Positions 24,951-34,579 of a stretch of 64,000 nt of DNA are shown one piece after another. The position numbers and the translations under genes are program-made. Position 1 is the stretch's first letter. Every line of letters begins with the position of its first letter. The stretch is taken from assembly GCA_029880265.1 (NCBI GenBank), contig JAOUOT010000005.1:1-64000 (forward strand), in the 5' to 3' direction. Under the pieces are notes generated by a model. That model worked only from the letters and a program-made list of their open reading frames with translations, searched no databases and was not told the origin of the DNA. This DNA comes from Spirochaetia bacterium (GTDB taxonomy: Bacteria; Spirochaetota; Leptospiria; Turneriellales; JAOUOS01).

Positions 24951-25736
24951 TTAACCGCCTGAAACCATATTATTTGAGTCGGTCAAATCTCTTCGAAATT
25001 CGCTTCTAACCTGATTTTTTTCGTCTTCTGTCAGCTTAAGTCTGATTAGAATATGAATGCCATGTTCTTTGGCAAGTCGATAATGCACCAAAGCTTCTTC
25101 ATATCGTTTTTCATATTCAAAAGACTTTCCCTCGTCAAATTGAAGATATGCGATAATTAAGTGACCCTTGGTTTTATCGATAATTTTTCCCAAATTGACA
25201 TTGGTCCTATCAGCGATATCTTGACCCTCGCCTAATTCGGCGGCAACAAGCTCGCCCGCGCATCTTTCAAGTATTTCAGAAGCTCTCTCTTTGTATCTTT
25301 TGGTTAGACCTTCCATAAGAGTATCTAGGTCTTCTTTATTACGCTCAAGAGTAATATTTGATTCTAGATACTGTCTTTGGTACATTTCTTTCATACCTTG
25401 AACATAATTGCTTTGTATTTGATCAAACTTACTTTTTTCAGAACCATCGCCAAAATTAGCGACCATTGCCTTAATTCTTTTAATGCTATGAAAATTTTCT
25501 TCTTTAAGTTTTAATACGTTTTGCTTTGCGTGAAGTATGTCAAGATATGTTCCCGCTCTTTTTTCTTCTTCTAAAGCTTTTTCGCCTTTTTTCTGACCGC
25601 TTTTGGCTTCAGTCTTTTTTTGAGCAGTCTCTTTTTTCGTTTGCGCTTGCTGCGCCGTTAAGACCGCCGGAATTAATATCGCGACCATAAAAAAAACTAG
25701 TTTTGTCTTTTGAAACCTTCCTTGTTTCGTGTACAT
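24951..25736 (-). CDS. exported coiled-coil protein of unknown function
   Basis: A 261-residue protein with a signal peptide (hydrophobic 12-28, ending VLTAQQA). A Lys/Glu/Gln-rich low-complexity segment (31-62) follows, then a mostly helical body. The last 90 residues contain a TPR-like hairpin (DEGKSFEYEKRYEEALVHYR). It lies 7 bases upstream of the amidase gene, suggesting an envelope role, perhaps assisting cell-wall hydrolysis. An 18-bp palindrome (GTTTATT-GTTA-AATAAAC, 25780-25797) lies 44 bp before the start. No family is recognised. Confidence 0.7.
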   Translation of the reverse strand: MYTKQGRFQKTKLVFFMVAILIPAVLTAQQAQTKKETAQKKTEAKSGQKKGEKALEEEKRAGTYLDILHAKQNVLKLKEENFHSIKRIKAMVANFGDGSEKSKFDQIQSNYVQGMKEMYQRQYLESNITLERNKEDLDTLMEGLTKRYKERASEILERCAGELVAAELGEGQDIADRTNVNLGKIIDKTKGHLIIAYLQFDEGKSFEYEKRYEEALVHYRLAKEHGIHILIRLKLTEDEKNQVRSEFRRDLTDSNNMVSGG

Positions 25737-25779
25737 AATTGATCTCCTTACCTTTTAATATTGGCGTTTTTAGAAAACT

Positions 25780-25797
25780 GTTTATTGTTAAATAAAC
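25780..25797. repeat. 18-bp palindrome, candidate operator or hairpin
   Basis: GTTTATT (25780-25786) and AATAAAC (25791-25797) are exact inverted arms around GTTA. The repeat lies between the divergent coiled-coil and PQQ-OmpA genes, close to the start of the former. Confidence 0.4.
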
Positions 25798-25917
25798 TCA
25801 TTTTCAGAAAACATCCTCCTTTTGCTTATTTTTGGGTTCAATGTATTAAAAAAACGACAGAAAAGCAAGAATTTTTTACTCTTTATCATCTTAACATATC
25901 ACCGTTTATAATTTTAT

Positions 25918-25945
25918 TTGACGCCTTAAATGTTAAAAATATAAC
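25918..25945 (+). promoter_or_regulatory. promoter abutting the PQQ-OmpA start codon
   Basis: TTGACG at 25918-25923 and TATAAC at 25940-25945, spaced 16 bases. The predicted transcription start near 25952 is within 2 bases of the ATG at 25954, so the message would be essentially leaderless unless a downstream TTG is the true start. Confidence 0.5.
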
Positions 25946-25953
25946 ATTTATTC

Positions 25954-27861
25954 ATGTCAATTTTGTATAAAAAAAATAAAAAATTTACTTTATTGATTAA
26001 AATAATTTTTTTCATTTTCTTAGTACCTTCATATATTATCGGCAGCGAATGGCCCATATTTAAAGGCAACCGTTATTTTACGGGAAATAACGATGAAATT
26101 ATTGTAAAAAATAACGGCATAAAATGGCTTTTTTCGGCTGATTCAAAGGCGATTAATCCCATAGTTTCTGACGGCAGAGTTTTTTTTACCGATATAAAAA
26201 AAAATATTTACTCGCTTGACGAAGAAACGGGTAAACTAATTTGGAAAATTGATTTAACAAAAATAGCGTCGCAATTTATATCTTTCCGAAAAATCATGGG
26301 AAAGGCCAAATATCCCCTGGTTTATAAAAATTTTCTTGTTATTACAGACTCTATCGCCATCTACTGCATCGACAAATTTACGGGAAAAATATTATGGGCA
26401 AGAACAGGCCTTCAAAGCGGCGATTATTCTACGGCAAAAAATTCTATAAAAGTAGACGGAATTTACGCCGACCCTTTTTTGGCCAATGACGCTATTTTTT
26501 ACGGAACCAGAACGGCATTTTATTCGCGCAATATCGCAAACGGCAAATTAAACTGGGAAAATAAATCAATACAAAGTTTCAGCGGATTTCCGGCCGTATA
26601 TGAAAATTTTATCTTTGCGCAGTCTGTCGATTATAATAAAAAAGAATATAATTTATACTGCTTAAACAGACACACGGGCCAAATTCTATGGCAAAACCGG
26701 CTTGAAATGCCCTTTAAGATTTTTGCGCCGCTTGTTTATAAAGAAAAAGTTTTTATGCCTATTGACAGCAAATTATATTCCTTTGACTTAACGACGGGTA
26801 AACTTTTGAATACAAAAGACTATAAAGAGGTAATAACTTCAAATTTGGCTTTTACAGACGCAGAAATGCGCTTAACGCTTTCAAACCATAAAATTATTAC
26901 CATTAATTCTATAACCGAAAATATAAAAAATATTCAAGACCTTCCCAAACAGTCGTCCCCAAAATTTATAACCATACGCGACCAAATATATATAGCGTAT
27001 TCGCAAAAAAGAATATCAAAGAAAACCGGCAAATCTGAGTATTATACTACAATTAAAGCGATCTCTCTAGACGATAAAAAAAATTTATGGAGCTTTGAGC
27101 CTCTTACGCCGGGATCTTCTACTGAAATGGCGGCTGAAAACGGCGTTTTATTTGTATCGGCCGGCAATATATTGTACGCGCTAGGCGATAAAAATAAAGA
27201 TAATTATAAAACAATCGAAGACTATCAAAATCGGCGGGAAGACAAAATAATTAAACAGCCGCAAAAGAAACGAAAATTAAATCTTACTCTAAAGAAAGAA
27301 GATAACGAAAATAAAAATGTTGAAGCCGAAATTATTCAAAAGAAAGACGGCGAAATAATTTCGCGAGAAAAAAAAATATTAAAAGAAGGAGACAACAGCA
27401 TAGAAATTGTTGAAGGCGAAGAAGTAGAAATTATCGCTTCTGATAAAAATCACTTTCCTGAAAAAATCATAATTGAAAAAAACAAAGATAAAGCTACATT
27501 AAGTTTGAAAAAAATAAAAAAGAATAAAAATTATACGGCAGAGGGAGTTTATTTTGAAACAAATAAAGCTTACTTAAAAAAAGAGTCTCTTCCTATGCTT
27601 GAAAAAATAAAACTAATATTAAAAGAAAATTCAAAACTCAACCTTGAAATACAGGGGCACACAGATTCTACCGGCAAAAGAGAATACAATCTTGAGCTTT
27701 CAAGAAAAAGAGCAAACGCTGCGGCCGAATATCTTATTAAGAACGGCATTTCTGCCGAGCGTCTCAAAATTAAAGGGTTCGGCCCCGATAAACCAATCGC
27801 CGATAATAATACCGACCAGGGCCGCTCTAAAAACAGAAGAACTGACTTTATTTTTCATTAA
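25954..27861 (+). CDS. PQQ-type beta-propeller fused to an OmpA peptidoglycan-binding domain
   Basis: A 635-residue exported protein. After a signal peptide or anchor (11-29), residues about 30-410 form a BamB-like propeller with repeated blade motifs such as SLDEETGKLIWK, CIDKFTGKILWA, CLNRHTGQILWQ and SFDLTTGKLLN. A charged segment of about 100 residues follows, in which two beta stretches resemble a PEGA domain. The last 100 residues are an OmpA C-terminal domain: GVYFETNKAYL, LEIQGHTDSTG, LSRKRANAAAEYL and SKNRRTDF. It should sit in the periplasm bound to peptidoglycan. It is convergent with the GGDEF gene, overlapping it by 14 bases. Confidence 0.87.
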   Translation: MSILYKKNKKFTLLIKIIFFIFLVPSYIIGSEWPIFKGNRYFTGNNDEIIVKNNGIKWLFSADSKAINPIVSDGRVFFTDIKKNIYSLDEETGKLIWKIDLTKIASQFISFRKIMGKAKYPLVYKNFLVITDSIAIYCIDKFTGKILWARTGLQSGDYSTAKNSIKVDGIYADPFLANDAIFYGTRTAFYSRNIANGKLNWENKSIQSFSGFPAVYENFIFAQSVDYNKKEYNLYCLNRHTGQILWQNRLEMPFKIFAPLVYKEKVFMPIDSKLYSFDLTTGKLLNTKDYKEVITSNLAFTDAEMRLTLSNHKIITINSITENIKNIQDLPKQSSPKFITIRDQIYIAYSQKRISKKTGKSEYYTTIKAISLDDKKNLWSFEPLTPGSSTEMAAENGVLFVSAGNILYALGDKNKDNYKTIEDYQNRREDKIIKQPQKKRKLNLTLKKEDNENKNVEAEIIQKKDGEIISREKKILKEGDNSIEIVEGEEVEIIASDKNHFPEKIIIEKNKDKATLSLKKIKKNKNYTAEGVYFETNKAYLKKESLPMLEKIKLILKENSKLNLEIQGHTDSTGKREYNLELSRKRANAAAEYLIKNGISAERLKIKGFGPDKPIADNNTDQGRSKNRRTDFIFH

Positions 27862-29422
27862 ACGCAATAATGCGGTTTTTTCCCGAATCTTTCGCTGCAT
27901 ATAACGCTTTATCGGCCGCCGCAATTAATTTGTCTTCGCTAGAGGCCTGTTCGGGATATGAGGCCGCCCCTATGCTGGTTGTAACATATATTTTTTGACC
28001 GCAGATCGTTTCAAATGGTTCGTCAGATATTTTTTTTAATATTCTCTGCGCGGTAATATACATATTGTTTATTGAAGTATCGGGTAAAATTACAGAAAAT
28101 TCTTCGCCGCCATATCTGCAAAATCGGTCGACATTTCGAATTTCACAGCTTACTCTTTTGGCAAATTCGACGAGAACAAAATCGCCGGTTTGATGACCGT
28201 ATTTATCGTTAATCTTTTTAAAATTATCAAGATCAATCATTAAGATAGATACATGCGTTTTTTGGCGGTCGCTGCGAAGTATCTCGTCTTGAAGAAAGGC
28301 GTGAAAGGCCCTGTTATTATAAATTCCGGTAAGGTTATCAAGAGTAGCCAAATCTCTTAATTTTTTTTCTGATTCTTCTAACTTAGCCGTAACCACTTTT
28401 ATCAAATAATATAAAATTGAAAGAAGAATTAGAAAAAGAAATCCCGCAATAGAAAGTTCAAAATAAAGACTGTTTTGTAATTGCTTAACTTCTTGAGTTA
28501 TATCTTTTACCCCTACTAAACGAGCTACAACGTTTCCTTTTAAATCTTTTATGGGCATCATTAAGACTTTTTTATGAATATCATTATGCTCATAGGTTTT
28601 TATCAGGCCCGTGGTATTATCAATATTTTTCTTTAAGTATTTCAAGAAATGCTTATCTTTAATTTCTTTTGTCTCAATATTAAACACATGATTTTCAAAA
28701 ATATCCCAGTTGAATGTGCGGCCTAACATTCTCATACCGTCTTGCCAGTCTTCTTTTTTTAAATATTTTTTTTCGACAAGTACATACGCGTCAATTTCCA
28801 TAAATTTTTCAATCGCCTCAACCATATGTTTAACTTCAATTCCTAACTCAATGAAACCCTCTAGATAATTTGTTCTTTCGTTTAATACAGGGTCCACATA
28901 CCTTAAGGTCAATGTGCCAAGCGGGCCAAGTTCAATTCCCGATGCGGGTTTTTTTGTATTTTGGGCCTCAATAGCCGTCTGACGATTTATAATATCGCCG
29001 TATCTTTTTGGCTGATGAACCCTTAAAAAGCATTTTCTATCTGAGTTTATGAAATACATATGCGTAATTTCAAATTTATTTTTAATTTTATTGAAAAAGT
29101 CAACGTTCAAGCGAAAAAGGTTTTGGCGATTTGTGTCGGCAAACGCCTTTAGAACAGAGCGATTAAATTTGATAGACTGGGTAGAAACCCCTAAGGCATT
29201 TTTATGATCATATACAATTTCCTGAAAAAAATTATTTATAAGTCTAGAGTTTTGTATCGCGTCTTTTTCTATTTTTGCTTTTCGAAATTCCTGATGTTCA
29301 TATAAAAGATAGGCCAGTAAAAAAAATATAATTGTATTTAAGGGGCCTATTAAATAAACAATGAGATGCTTGTAGAATTGCCGGCTTCTTTTCTCTTTAA
29401 AAATTTCATCATAGTTACTCAT
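27848..29422 (-). CDS. membrane diguanylate cyclase with periplasmic sensor domain
   Basis: Makes c-di-GMP from two GTP. There is one membrane helix near the N-terminus, a roughly 270-residue periplasmic sensor of double-Cache appearance (THMYFINSDRKCFLRVHQ, RYVDPVLNERTNYLEGFIEL), a second helix, and a GGDEF domain with LDNLTGIYNNRAFHAFL, IDLDNFKKINDKYGH and the active loop RYGGEEF. No RxxD inhibition site is seen before GGEEF. ATG 29422 is used here, giving a 524-residue product; a TTG at 29461 would add 13 residues, and neither has a clear ribosome site. No EAL domain is fused. Confidence 0.9.
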   Translation of the reverse strand: MSNYDEIFKEKRSRQFYKHLIVYLIGPLNTIIFFLLAYLLYEHQEFRKAKIEKDAIQNSRLINNFFQEIVYDHKNALGVSTQSIKFNRSVLKAFADTNRQNLFRLNVDFFNKIKNKFEITHMYFINSDRKCFLRVHQPKRYGDIINRQTAIEAQNTKKPASGIELGPLGTLTLRYVDPVLNERTNYLEGFIELGIEVKHMVEAIEKFMEIDAYVLVEKKYLKKEDWQDGMRMLGRTFNWDIFENHVFNIETKEIKDKHFLKYLKKNIDNTTGLIKTYEHNDIHKKVLMMPIKDLKGNVVARLVGVKDITQEVKQLQNSLYFELSIAGFLFLILLSILYYLIKVVTAKLEESEKKLRDLATLDNLTGIYNNRAFHAFLQDEILRSDRQKTHVSILMIDLDNFKKINDKYGHQTGDFVLVEFAKRVSCEIRNVDRFCRYGGEEFSVILPDTSINNMYITAQRILKKISDEPFETICGQKIYVTTSIGAASYPEQASSEDKLIAAADKALYAAKDSGKNRIIAFNEK

Positions 29423-29634
29423 ATTGAAAAAAACAATTCTATAGGTCAGTTCTTTTGCCAAGTTTATTTCTGCAATTAATTTTTTATTAAAATGAATATG
29501 AGCGTGATCTACGATTTTTATACCCGCAAATCGCGGCCGCGCGTGCGAAAAACAGGCTAAAATATAAAACTTGTATGGATGTTATTTTTTTTTAGTTTGA
29601 CCTTAGACATCTGAAGAAGAAAAGCGAGATAAAA

Positions 29635-30405
29635 ATGAATTCTGTCGGCAAAAATCACGATATTGGGCGCGAACTCAAAAAGGCAAAAGAGATACAAAAA
29701 CTTCTTTTACCGCAGCATATTCCTGAAATTAACGGAGCGGATATCGCTTTTCAGTTTGAGCCCGTACACGAATTAAGCGGAGATTTTCTTGATTTCTACT
29801 ATAAAAAATCAGACGACCAGCTTGGTTTTTTTATCTGCGATGTTTCGGGGCATGGGGTACCCGCCGCGCTTTTAGCCGCAATGGTAAAAATGTCGCTTCA
29901 GCTTTGGGGCGAGCATATTTCAGAACCTGTGGGAACCTTGAAGAAAATTCATCGATCATTAAACGGCATGATGGGCGAACATTTTCTTACCGCAATAATG
30001 GGGTATATATGTCTAAAAACAGGAGCGCTTCTTTTAGCAAGAGCGGGACATCCGCCGGCAATGATCTTAAAACCAGACGGAGATATTCAAAAGATTGAGC
30101 CAGATGGAGGCATTATTCATGAGCAAGTTGACCCTTTTTTTGAAGAATATAAAGGAAAGCTTGAAAAAGACGATACCTTAATCATGTTTACAGACGGTCT
30201 CATTGAGGCTCCGTCAAAAGACGGTAAAATGCTTGATTATGACGGATTTGAGAAAATCATAAAAGAAAACAGGCGCGAAAATGTTAAAGAGATGGGAGAG
30301 AAAATCTTAAAAGAAACTTTTAATTTCGCGGGCGGTAAAGAAAAAATAAATGACGATTTATCTTTATTTATAATCAAATATCATGGAGCAAATATAAAGG
30401 GGTAA
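29635..30405 (+). CDS. PP2C-type serine phosphatase (SpoIIE/RsbU family)
   Basis: A 256-residue cytoplasmic phosphatase without a fused sensor. It opens with the RsbU-type helix [20 protein letters not shown], then the metal-binding SGDFLDFYY and [19 protein letters not shown], the [10 protein letters not shown] segment and the final [10 protein letters not shown]. Such enzymes dephosphorylate anti-anti-sigma proteins of the STAS type and so release a sigma factor. No STAS or anti-sigma gene is nearby. It sits 2 bases upstream of cysK, implying cotranscription. Confidence 0.9.
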   Translation: MNSVGKNHDIGRELKKAKEIQKLLLPQHIPEINGADIAFQFEPVHELSGDFLDFYYKKSDDQLGFFICDVSGHGVPAALLAAMVKMSLQLWGEHISEPVGTLKKIHRSLNGMMGEHFLTAIMGYICLKTGALLLARAGHPPAMILKPDGDIQKIEPDGGIIHEQVDPFFEEYKGKLEKDDTLIMFTDGLIEAPSKDGKMLDYDGFEKIIKENRRENVKEMGEKILKETFNFAGGKEKINDDLSLFIIKYHGANIKG

Positions 30406-30407
30406 AT

Positions 30408-31334
30408 ATGAATAAAGCAGACAGCATTGTAGATATAGTGGGAAATACGCCGCTAATTAAATTAAACAGAATTGTTGAAGGTATCGACGCAAAAATATAC
30501 GTAAAGCTAGAATCGCAAAATCCGCTTGCCAGCGTTAAAGATAGAATCGCTAAGAATATGATTGAGGCCGCCGAAAAATCGGGCAAAATAACCAAAGATA
30601 CAATTCTGTTAGAGCCTACAAGCGGCAATACCGGCATCGGTCTGGCGTTTATTAGCGCGGCAAAAGGATATAAATTAACGCTTACCATGCCCGATACCAT
30701 GAGCATTGAAAGAAGAAAACTTTTAAAAATATTCGGGGCCGAATTAATACTAACTCCCGGAGCTGAAGGCATGAAAGGAGCAATTACAAAAGCCCAAGAG
30801 TTAGCCGAAAGCGATTCAAAATATTTTATGCTTCAGCAGTTTGAAAACCCGGCAAACCCTGAAATTCATCGAAAAACAACAGCTGAAGAAATCTGGAGAG
30901 ATACCGAGGGTAAAATTGATATTTTTATAGCCGGCGTAGGCACCGGAGGCACTTTAACCGGAGTTTCTGAAGTTATTAAAGAGCGAAAGCCAGAGTTCAA
31001 ATCAATAGCGGTTGAGCCAATCGAGTCTCCGGTAATTTCAGGAGGCGGTCCGGGGCCCCATAAAATTCAAGGCATAGGCGCGGGCTTTATTCCCGAAACT
31101 TTAAATACGAAAATTATCGACGAAGTAATTCTGGTTAAACATGAAGACGCAGGCAAAACAGCAAGACTTCTTGCCGAAAAAGAAGGGATCTTAGGCGGAA
31201 TTTCTTCTGGAGCCAATGTTTTTGCGGCCATTGAAACGGCTAAAAAGCCCGAAAATAAAGGCAAAACAATAGTGACCGTTATTACCGACACAGGAGAGCG
31301 CTATCTAAGCACATGGCTTTTTGAACAGGAATAA
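30408..31334 (+). CDS. cysK: cysteine synthase (O-acetylserine sulfhydrylase)
   Basis: Forms cysteine from O-acetylserine and sulfide, using PLP. It is 308 residues. The PLP lysine is K44 in [12 protein letters not shown]; the substrate loop [11 protein letters not shown] is near 71; the phosphate-binding glycine loop is [10 protein letters not shown]; and ISSGAN lies near the C-terminus. The next gene encodes the enzyme that supplies O-acetylserine and starts 2 bases downstream. The GGGG ribosome site overlaps the end of the upstream phosphatase gene. Confidence 0.95.
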   Translation: MNKADSIVDIVGNTPLIKLNRIVEGIDAKIYVKLESQNPLASVKDRIAKNMIEAAEKSGKITKDTILLEPTSGNTGIGLAFISAAKGYKLTLTMPDTMSIERRKLLKIFGAELILTPGAEGMKGAITKAQELAESDSKYFMLQQFENPANPEIHRKTTAEEIWRDTEGKIDIFIAGVGTGGTLTGVSEVIKERKPEFKSIAVEPIESPVISGGGPGPHKIQGIGAGFIPETLNTKIIDEVILVKHEDAGKTARLLAEKEGILGGISSGANVFAAIETAKKPENKGKTIVTVITDTGERYLSTWLFEQE

Positions 31335-31336
31335 GC

Positions 31337-32299
31337 TTGAAAAAAAAAGATAATAAGAGTTTGTCAAATCGAATACCTGCCGACCCTGAAAATAAAATAT
31401 TTTTAAATGGGCTTGTCGAAAAGCTGACTCATGAAAATGAACTATTGGTACACCGTTCAGATTGGGATCCGCATTATCAACTTTTGCCTTCAAGAGATTC
31501 GATTTTTTCAATCATAGAAGAGTTAAAAGCGGCTCTTTTTCCCGGATATTTTGGATCTTCAGAGCTTCCTATACAAAATTTACATTTTCACGTAGGCGCG
31601 GCTTTAGACAACTTACAAAGAGAATTATCTGAGCAAATTAGAAGGGGTCTTTGCTTTACCTGCCATAAAGAAATTGACTGCGAAAAATGCGGTTCTTTTG
31701 CCTTTAGTCTGGCAAAAAAATTCTTAGAGGCATTGCCTGTCATTCAAAAACAAATCGCCAAAGACGTGATGGCCGCTTATAACGGCGATCCCGCCGCTAC
31801 ATCGCCTGGCGAAGCGATTTTCTGTTATCCGGGCATTTTAGCCATTGCAAGTTACAGACTAGCTAACGGTCTGCATAAATTAGGCGTGCCGCTGCTTCCG
31901 AGAATTATTACAGAAAACGCCCACAGTAAAACCGGAATAGACATACATCCGGGAGCCGAAATAGGCGATTCTTTTTTTATAGATCACGGCACCGGCGTCG
32001 TTATCGGCGAAACATGCATCATAGGAAAAAATGTACGAATCTATCAGGGGGTCACTCTAGGCGCAAAAAGTTTTCGATTAGACGATGAAGGCAATCCTGT
32101 TAAGGGTATTGAGAGGCACCCTATTATTGAAGACAATGTAATCATTTATTCGGGAGCCACTATACTCGGAAGAGTCGTTATAGGCCAAAATTCAATCATC
32201 GGCGGAAACGTCTGGATAACAACCGATGTACCTTCGGGCAGTAAAATTACGCAGGCCGCGGCTAAAGAAACGGTTTTCACCGGCGGAGCGGGCATATAG
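31337..32299 (+). CDS. cysE: serine O-acetyltransferase (EpsC-type)
   Basis: Acetylates serine from acetyl-CoA, the first step of cysteine synthesis. The 320-residue protein belongs to the long branch with a cysteine-rich insertion (CFTCHKEIDCEKC, near residue 112) before the left-handed beta-helix. The helix contains the catalytic segment GIDIHPGAEIGDSFFIDHG and then GETCIIGKNVRIYQGVTLGA. The TTG start lies 2 bases after cysK. The final residues end in Ile (GGAGI), as needed for docking in the CysK active site to form the cysteine synthase complex. Confidence 0.93.
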   Translation: MKKKDNKSLSNRIPADPENKIFLNGLVEKLTHENELLVHRSDWDPHYQLLPSRDSIFSIIEELKAALFPGYFGSSELPIQNLHFHVGAALDNLQRELSEQIRRGLCFTCHKEIDCEKCGSFAFSLAKKFLEALPVIQKQIAKDVMAAYNGDPAATSPGEAIFCYPGILAIASYRLANGLHKLGVPLLPRIITENAHSKTGIDIHPGAEIGDSFFIDHGTGVVIGETCIIGKNVRIYQGVTLGAKSFRLDDEGNPVKGIERHPIIEDNVIIYSGATILGRVVIGQNSIIGGNVWITTDVPSGSKITQAAAKETVFTGGAGI

Positions 32300-32302
32300 T
32301 TT

Positions 32303-32755
32303 TTATTTTAACTCATAAAAAATATCTCTTCTGAAGTATTTCTTTAAATAAAGGTCAAAAGAAAACCTTGTATTATTTTCTGTCCATTTTATTGTAATCT
32401 TCTTTCCTCCGCTTAAATCGGTTAGAATGATTTTTTCTTTCAAATTCTTAAATATTGTTTCTTTTTCGTTTGTAAGAAGCATTGCATTGTCTAAAAAATA
32501 TTCTTCTTTTATCTGAAAAAATTCAAAATATAAAGCGCACTCGCTGTTTTCTGCCATCGCGAAAAATATTTTTCTTTCGGTCTCATGCTTAATTTGCATT
32601 CTTGTTAAAGAGAATTCAGATTGACACGGCTTAAAATCTCCTTCTTGAATAAGAATTTTCTTGTCAAGTCTTGAAACGGTCTCTCTTTCTTCGACAATAT
32701 CCCAGGGCAAGGCGCATGAAAAAAAACAATAAAAAATCGCAAATATATTCTTCAT
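32303..32755 (-). CDS. small exported protein or lipoprotein, unknown
   Basis: A 150-residue protein with a short hydrophobic N-terminus (MKNIFAIFYCFFSCALPW). The FFSC sequence resembles the loose spirochaetal lipobox, with Cys14 as a possible lipid site. The remainder is mixed alpha/beta, with charged strands such as KKITIKWTENNTRFSFDLYL. It converges with cysE with a 3-base gap. No family recognised. Confidence 0.5.
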   Translation of the reverse strand: MKNIFAIFYCFFSCALPWDIVEERETVSRLDKKILIQEGDFKPCQSEFSLTRMQIKHETERKIFFAMAENSECALYFEFFQIKEEYFLDNAMLLTNEKETIFKNLKEKIILTDLSGGKKITIKWTENNTRFSFDLYLKKYFRRDIFYELK

Positions 32756-32884
32756 TTTCTCTAAACAGAATTAAATATTCTTTTTCTTCGTAAACCATAA
32801 AATACAATACTATTATTGGCAAATTCAAGTTGTTGACATTTCAAAAAGTATTTAAGAAGATGCGCAAGAATTGTGTAAAAGAAA

Positions 32885-34537
32885 ATGCAAACTTTTAAAA
32901 TTTTTTATTTATTTTTTATTTTTTTAACAGCTTCTTTTTTTTCGCAAATATTTTCTGTAAGCTGGGGCATTCTGCCCGTACGAACATTGACCATAGAGAA
33001 AGACGATACAAAGTTTGGGCCCGCGTTAACAGACGATAGAGAATTGAACTCTAAAGAAATTTCGCGAATTATGCATTTATATTTAAAAATGAGCGGTTTT
33101 AACGCGATTATAAACCAAAGATCGATAGAACATATTTTTAATAAGCTTAATTTCTCTTCAAATAAAAAAATAACAAATTCTGAATTAAAAAAATTAAGCC
33201 GCCATATTGACGCCGACCGGTTTTTACTCGCTAATATAAAGAAGAAAAAGGGCGCTTTTCAAATAGAATCTATGGTTTATTATGCGCATTCTGACAGGTT
33301 AACCGACCCGATAATTACCGAGCATAATAATTTATGGCAATTGATTGGCGCGCATTTGCAAAAAAGGTTTCCCAATATTCGGTTTCCTGAATTTGAAGAC
33401 ATTAGTTCAAAAAGACCCGTTATTTTTGCCTTAGACGCTTCGGGCGGTAATTATTATGAAATAAGAAATCTGATAAAATTGATTCCTAAAATAGAGGGCT
33501 CAACCTATACTGTCTGCGCTATAGACGGATATAAAAACTTTTCTTTTTTATCGCCTAAATATAATATAAGCGAAGCTTATCAATTCTTAAATAAGCTTCA
33601 GGTAAAAGGCGGCGCCGATTATCTTGAAGATTTTGAAAAGGTTTTAAATTGCGCGTTAAAATATAATACATACGCAGGCGGCAAAGAAAATAAGCCTGTA
33701 ACTATTTTTCTTGTAGGGGGCGTTTCTCAAAACGAAAGCGACAGGCGCAATATTAACGGGCTTCTTCGGCGTTTATCAAAAATATCAGATATTCTCATTT
33801 TAGGTTCGGGAAAGTCAAGTCTTGAAACTATTGAATTCTGGAAATCGGCCTCTGAAAACATTTCTCGAAACACATTATCTATCTATCAAGATATTACCTA
33901 TACCCATGAAGTCGGGTTATCAAGCGGCGAGGCCTGGCATGTTCACAAAAAGGCCTTTGAGATTTATGAAACCAGGAACATTGAAATTTCTGATAACGAT
34001 AAAGGTATACAAATACCTTCTCACAGACAAAGCGAATTTACGCCGCATAACTTGTTAAAAATATATAAAGACTTGTCAAAAAATGCCGTCGTAAGCTCTT
34101 CTGAGCTGTCGCTTAACATTGACCGCCTTATTTTAACAAGCCTAAACTCAAAAATGAATTATAAACGCGAAGAAAAATCCCAAAAAAACGCCCGCTTATT
34201 AATAGAAATAAACAACATTCCTTTTTGGATTTATATGCCCTATGAAAACGTTTATTCAAACTCAGGCGAAATAAAGCTGAACAAAGACGAATATTATTAC
34301 TTTCTTGTTAACTTAAAAAAATCTGAAAAGGGAATGCCTTTGGCGAATTTTAAGAATTTCGGATCAATTTATATAGACGCCTTCGATATACCGAAAACTT
34401 TAATTCTTGATATAGCCGAATATTTAAAAAATTCAAAACGATACTTGAATCAATCTTTAAGCGGCAGCTCTATTTACATACTTCGCGGGAAATTAAAACT
34501 TATGCGTTATTCAGAAAAAGATATTTTTGATCAATAA
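32885..34537 (+). CDS. exported protein with VWA-like domain
   Basis: A 550-residue protein with a signal peptide (1-25, ending FSVSW). Residues 28-165 resemble the nucleotide-binding-like fold of CsgG/lipoprotein families, with AINQRSIEHIFNKL-type helices and DADRFLLANIKKKKG. Residues about 178-320 look like a von Willebrand A domain: the strand PVIFALDASGG gives a partial MIDAS (D184-x-S186-x-G188), followed by a VTIFLVGGVSQNESD strand. The C-terminal 180 residues contain beta structure and a DIAEYLKNSKRY helix. It is probably cotranscribed with the lipoprotein gene 42 bp downstream. Function unknown. Confidence 0.6.
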   Translation: MQTFKIFYLFFIFLTASFFSQIFSVSWGILPVRTLTIEKDDTKFGPALTDDRELNSKEISRIMHLYLKMSGFNAIINQRSIEHIFNKLNFSSNKKITNSELKKLSRHIDADRFLLANIKKKKGAFQIESMVYYAHSDRLTDPIITEHNNLWQLIGAHLQKRFPNIRFPEFEDISSKRPVIFALDASGGNYYEIRNLIKLIPKIEGSTYTVCAIDGYKNFSFLSPKYNISEAYQFLNKLQVKGGADYLEDFEKVLNCALKYNTYAGGKENKPVTIFLVGGVSQNESDRRNINGLLRRLSKISDILILGSGKSSLETIEFWKSASENISRNTLSIYQDITYTHEVGLSSGEAWHVHKKAFEIYETRNIEISDNDKGIQIPSHRQSEFTPHNLLKIYKDLSKNAVVSSSELSLNIDRLILTSLNSKMNYKREEKSQKNARLLIEINNIPFWIYMPYENVYSNSGEIKLNKDEYYYFLVNLKKSEKGMPLANFKNFGSIYIDAFDIPKTLILDIAEYLKNSKRYLNQSLSGSSIYILRGKLKLMRYSEKDIFDQ

Positions 34538-34579
34538 AATACTTTTCAATATGTGTTTTCTTTATAATAAATCATTACG

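Noticed and set aside
33822-34058. 78-residue frame inside the VWA-like gene
   Set aside because: It is a shifted-frame shadow of a longer exported protein that has a signal peptide and consistent domain structure.
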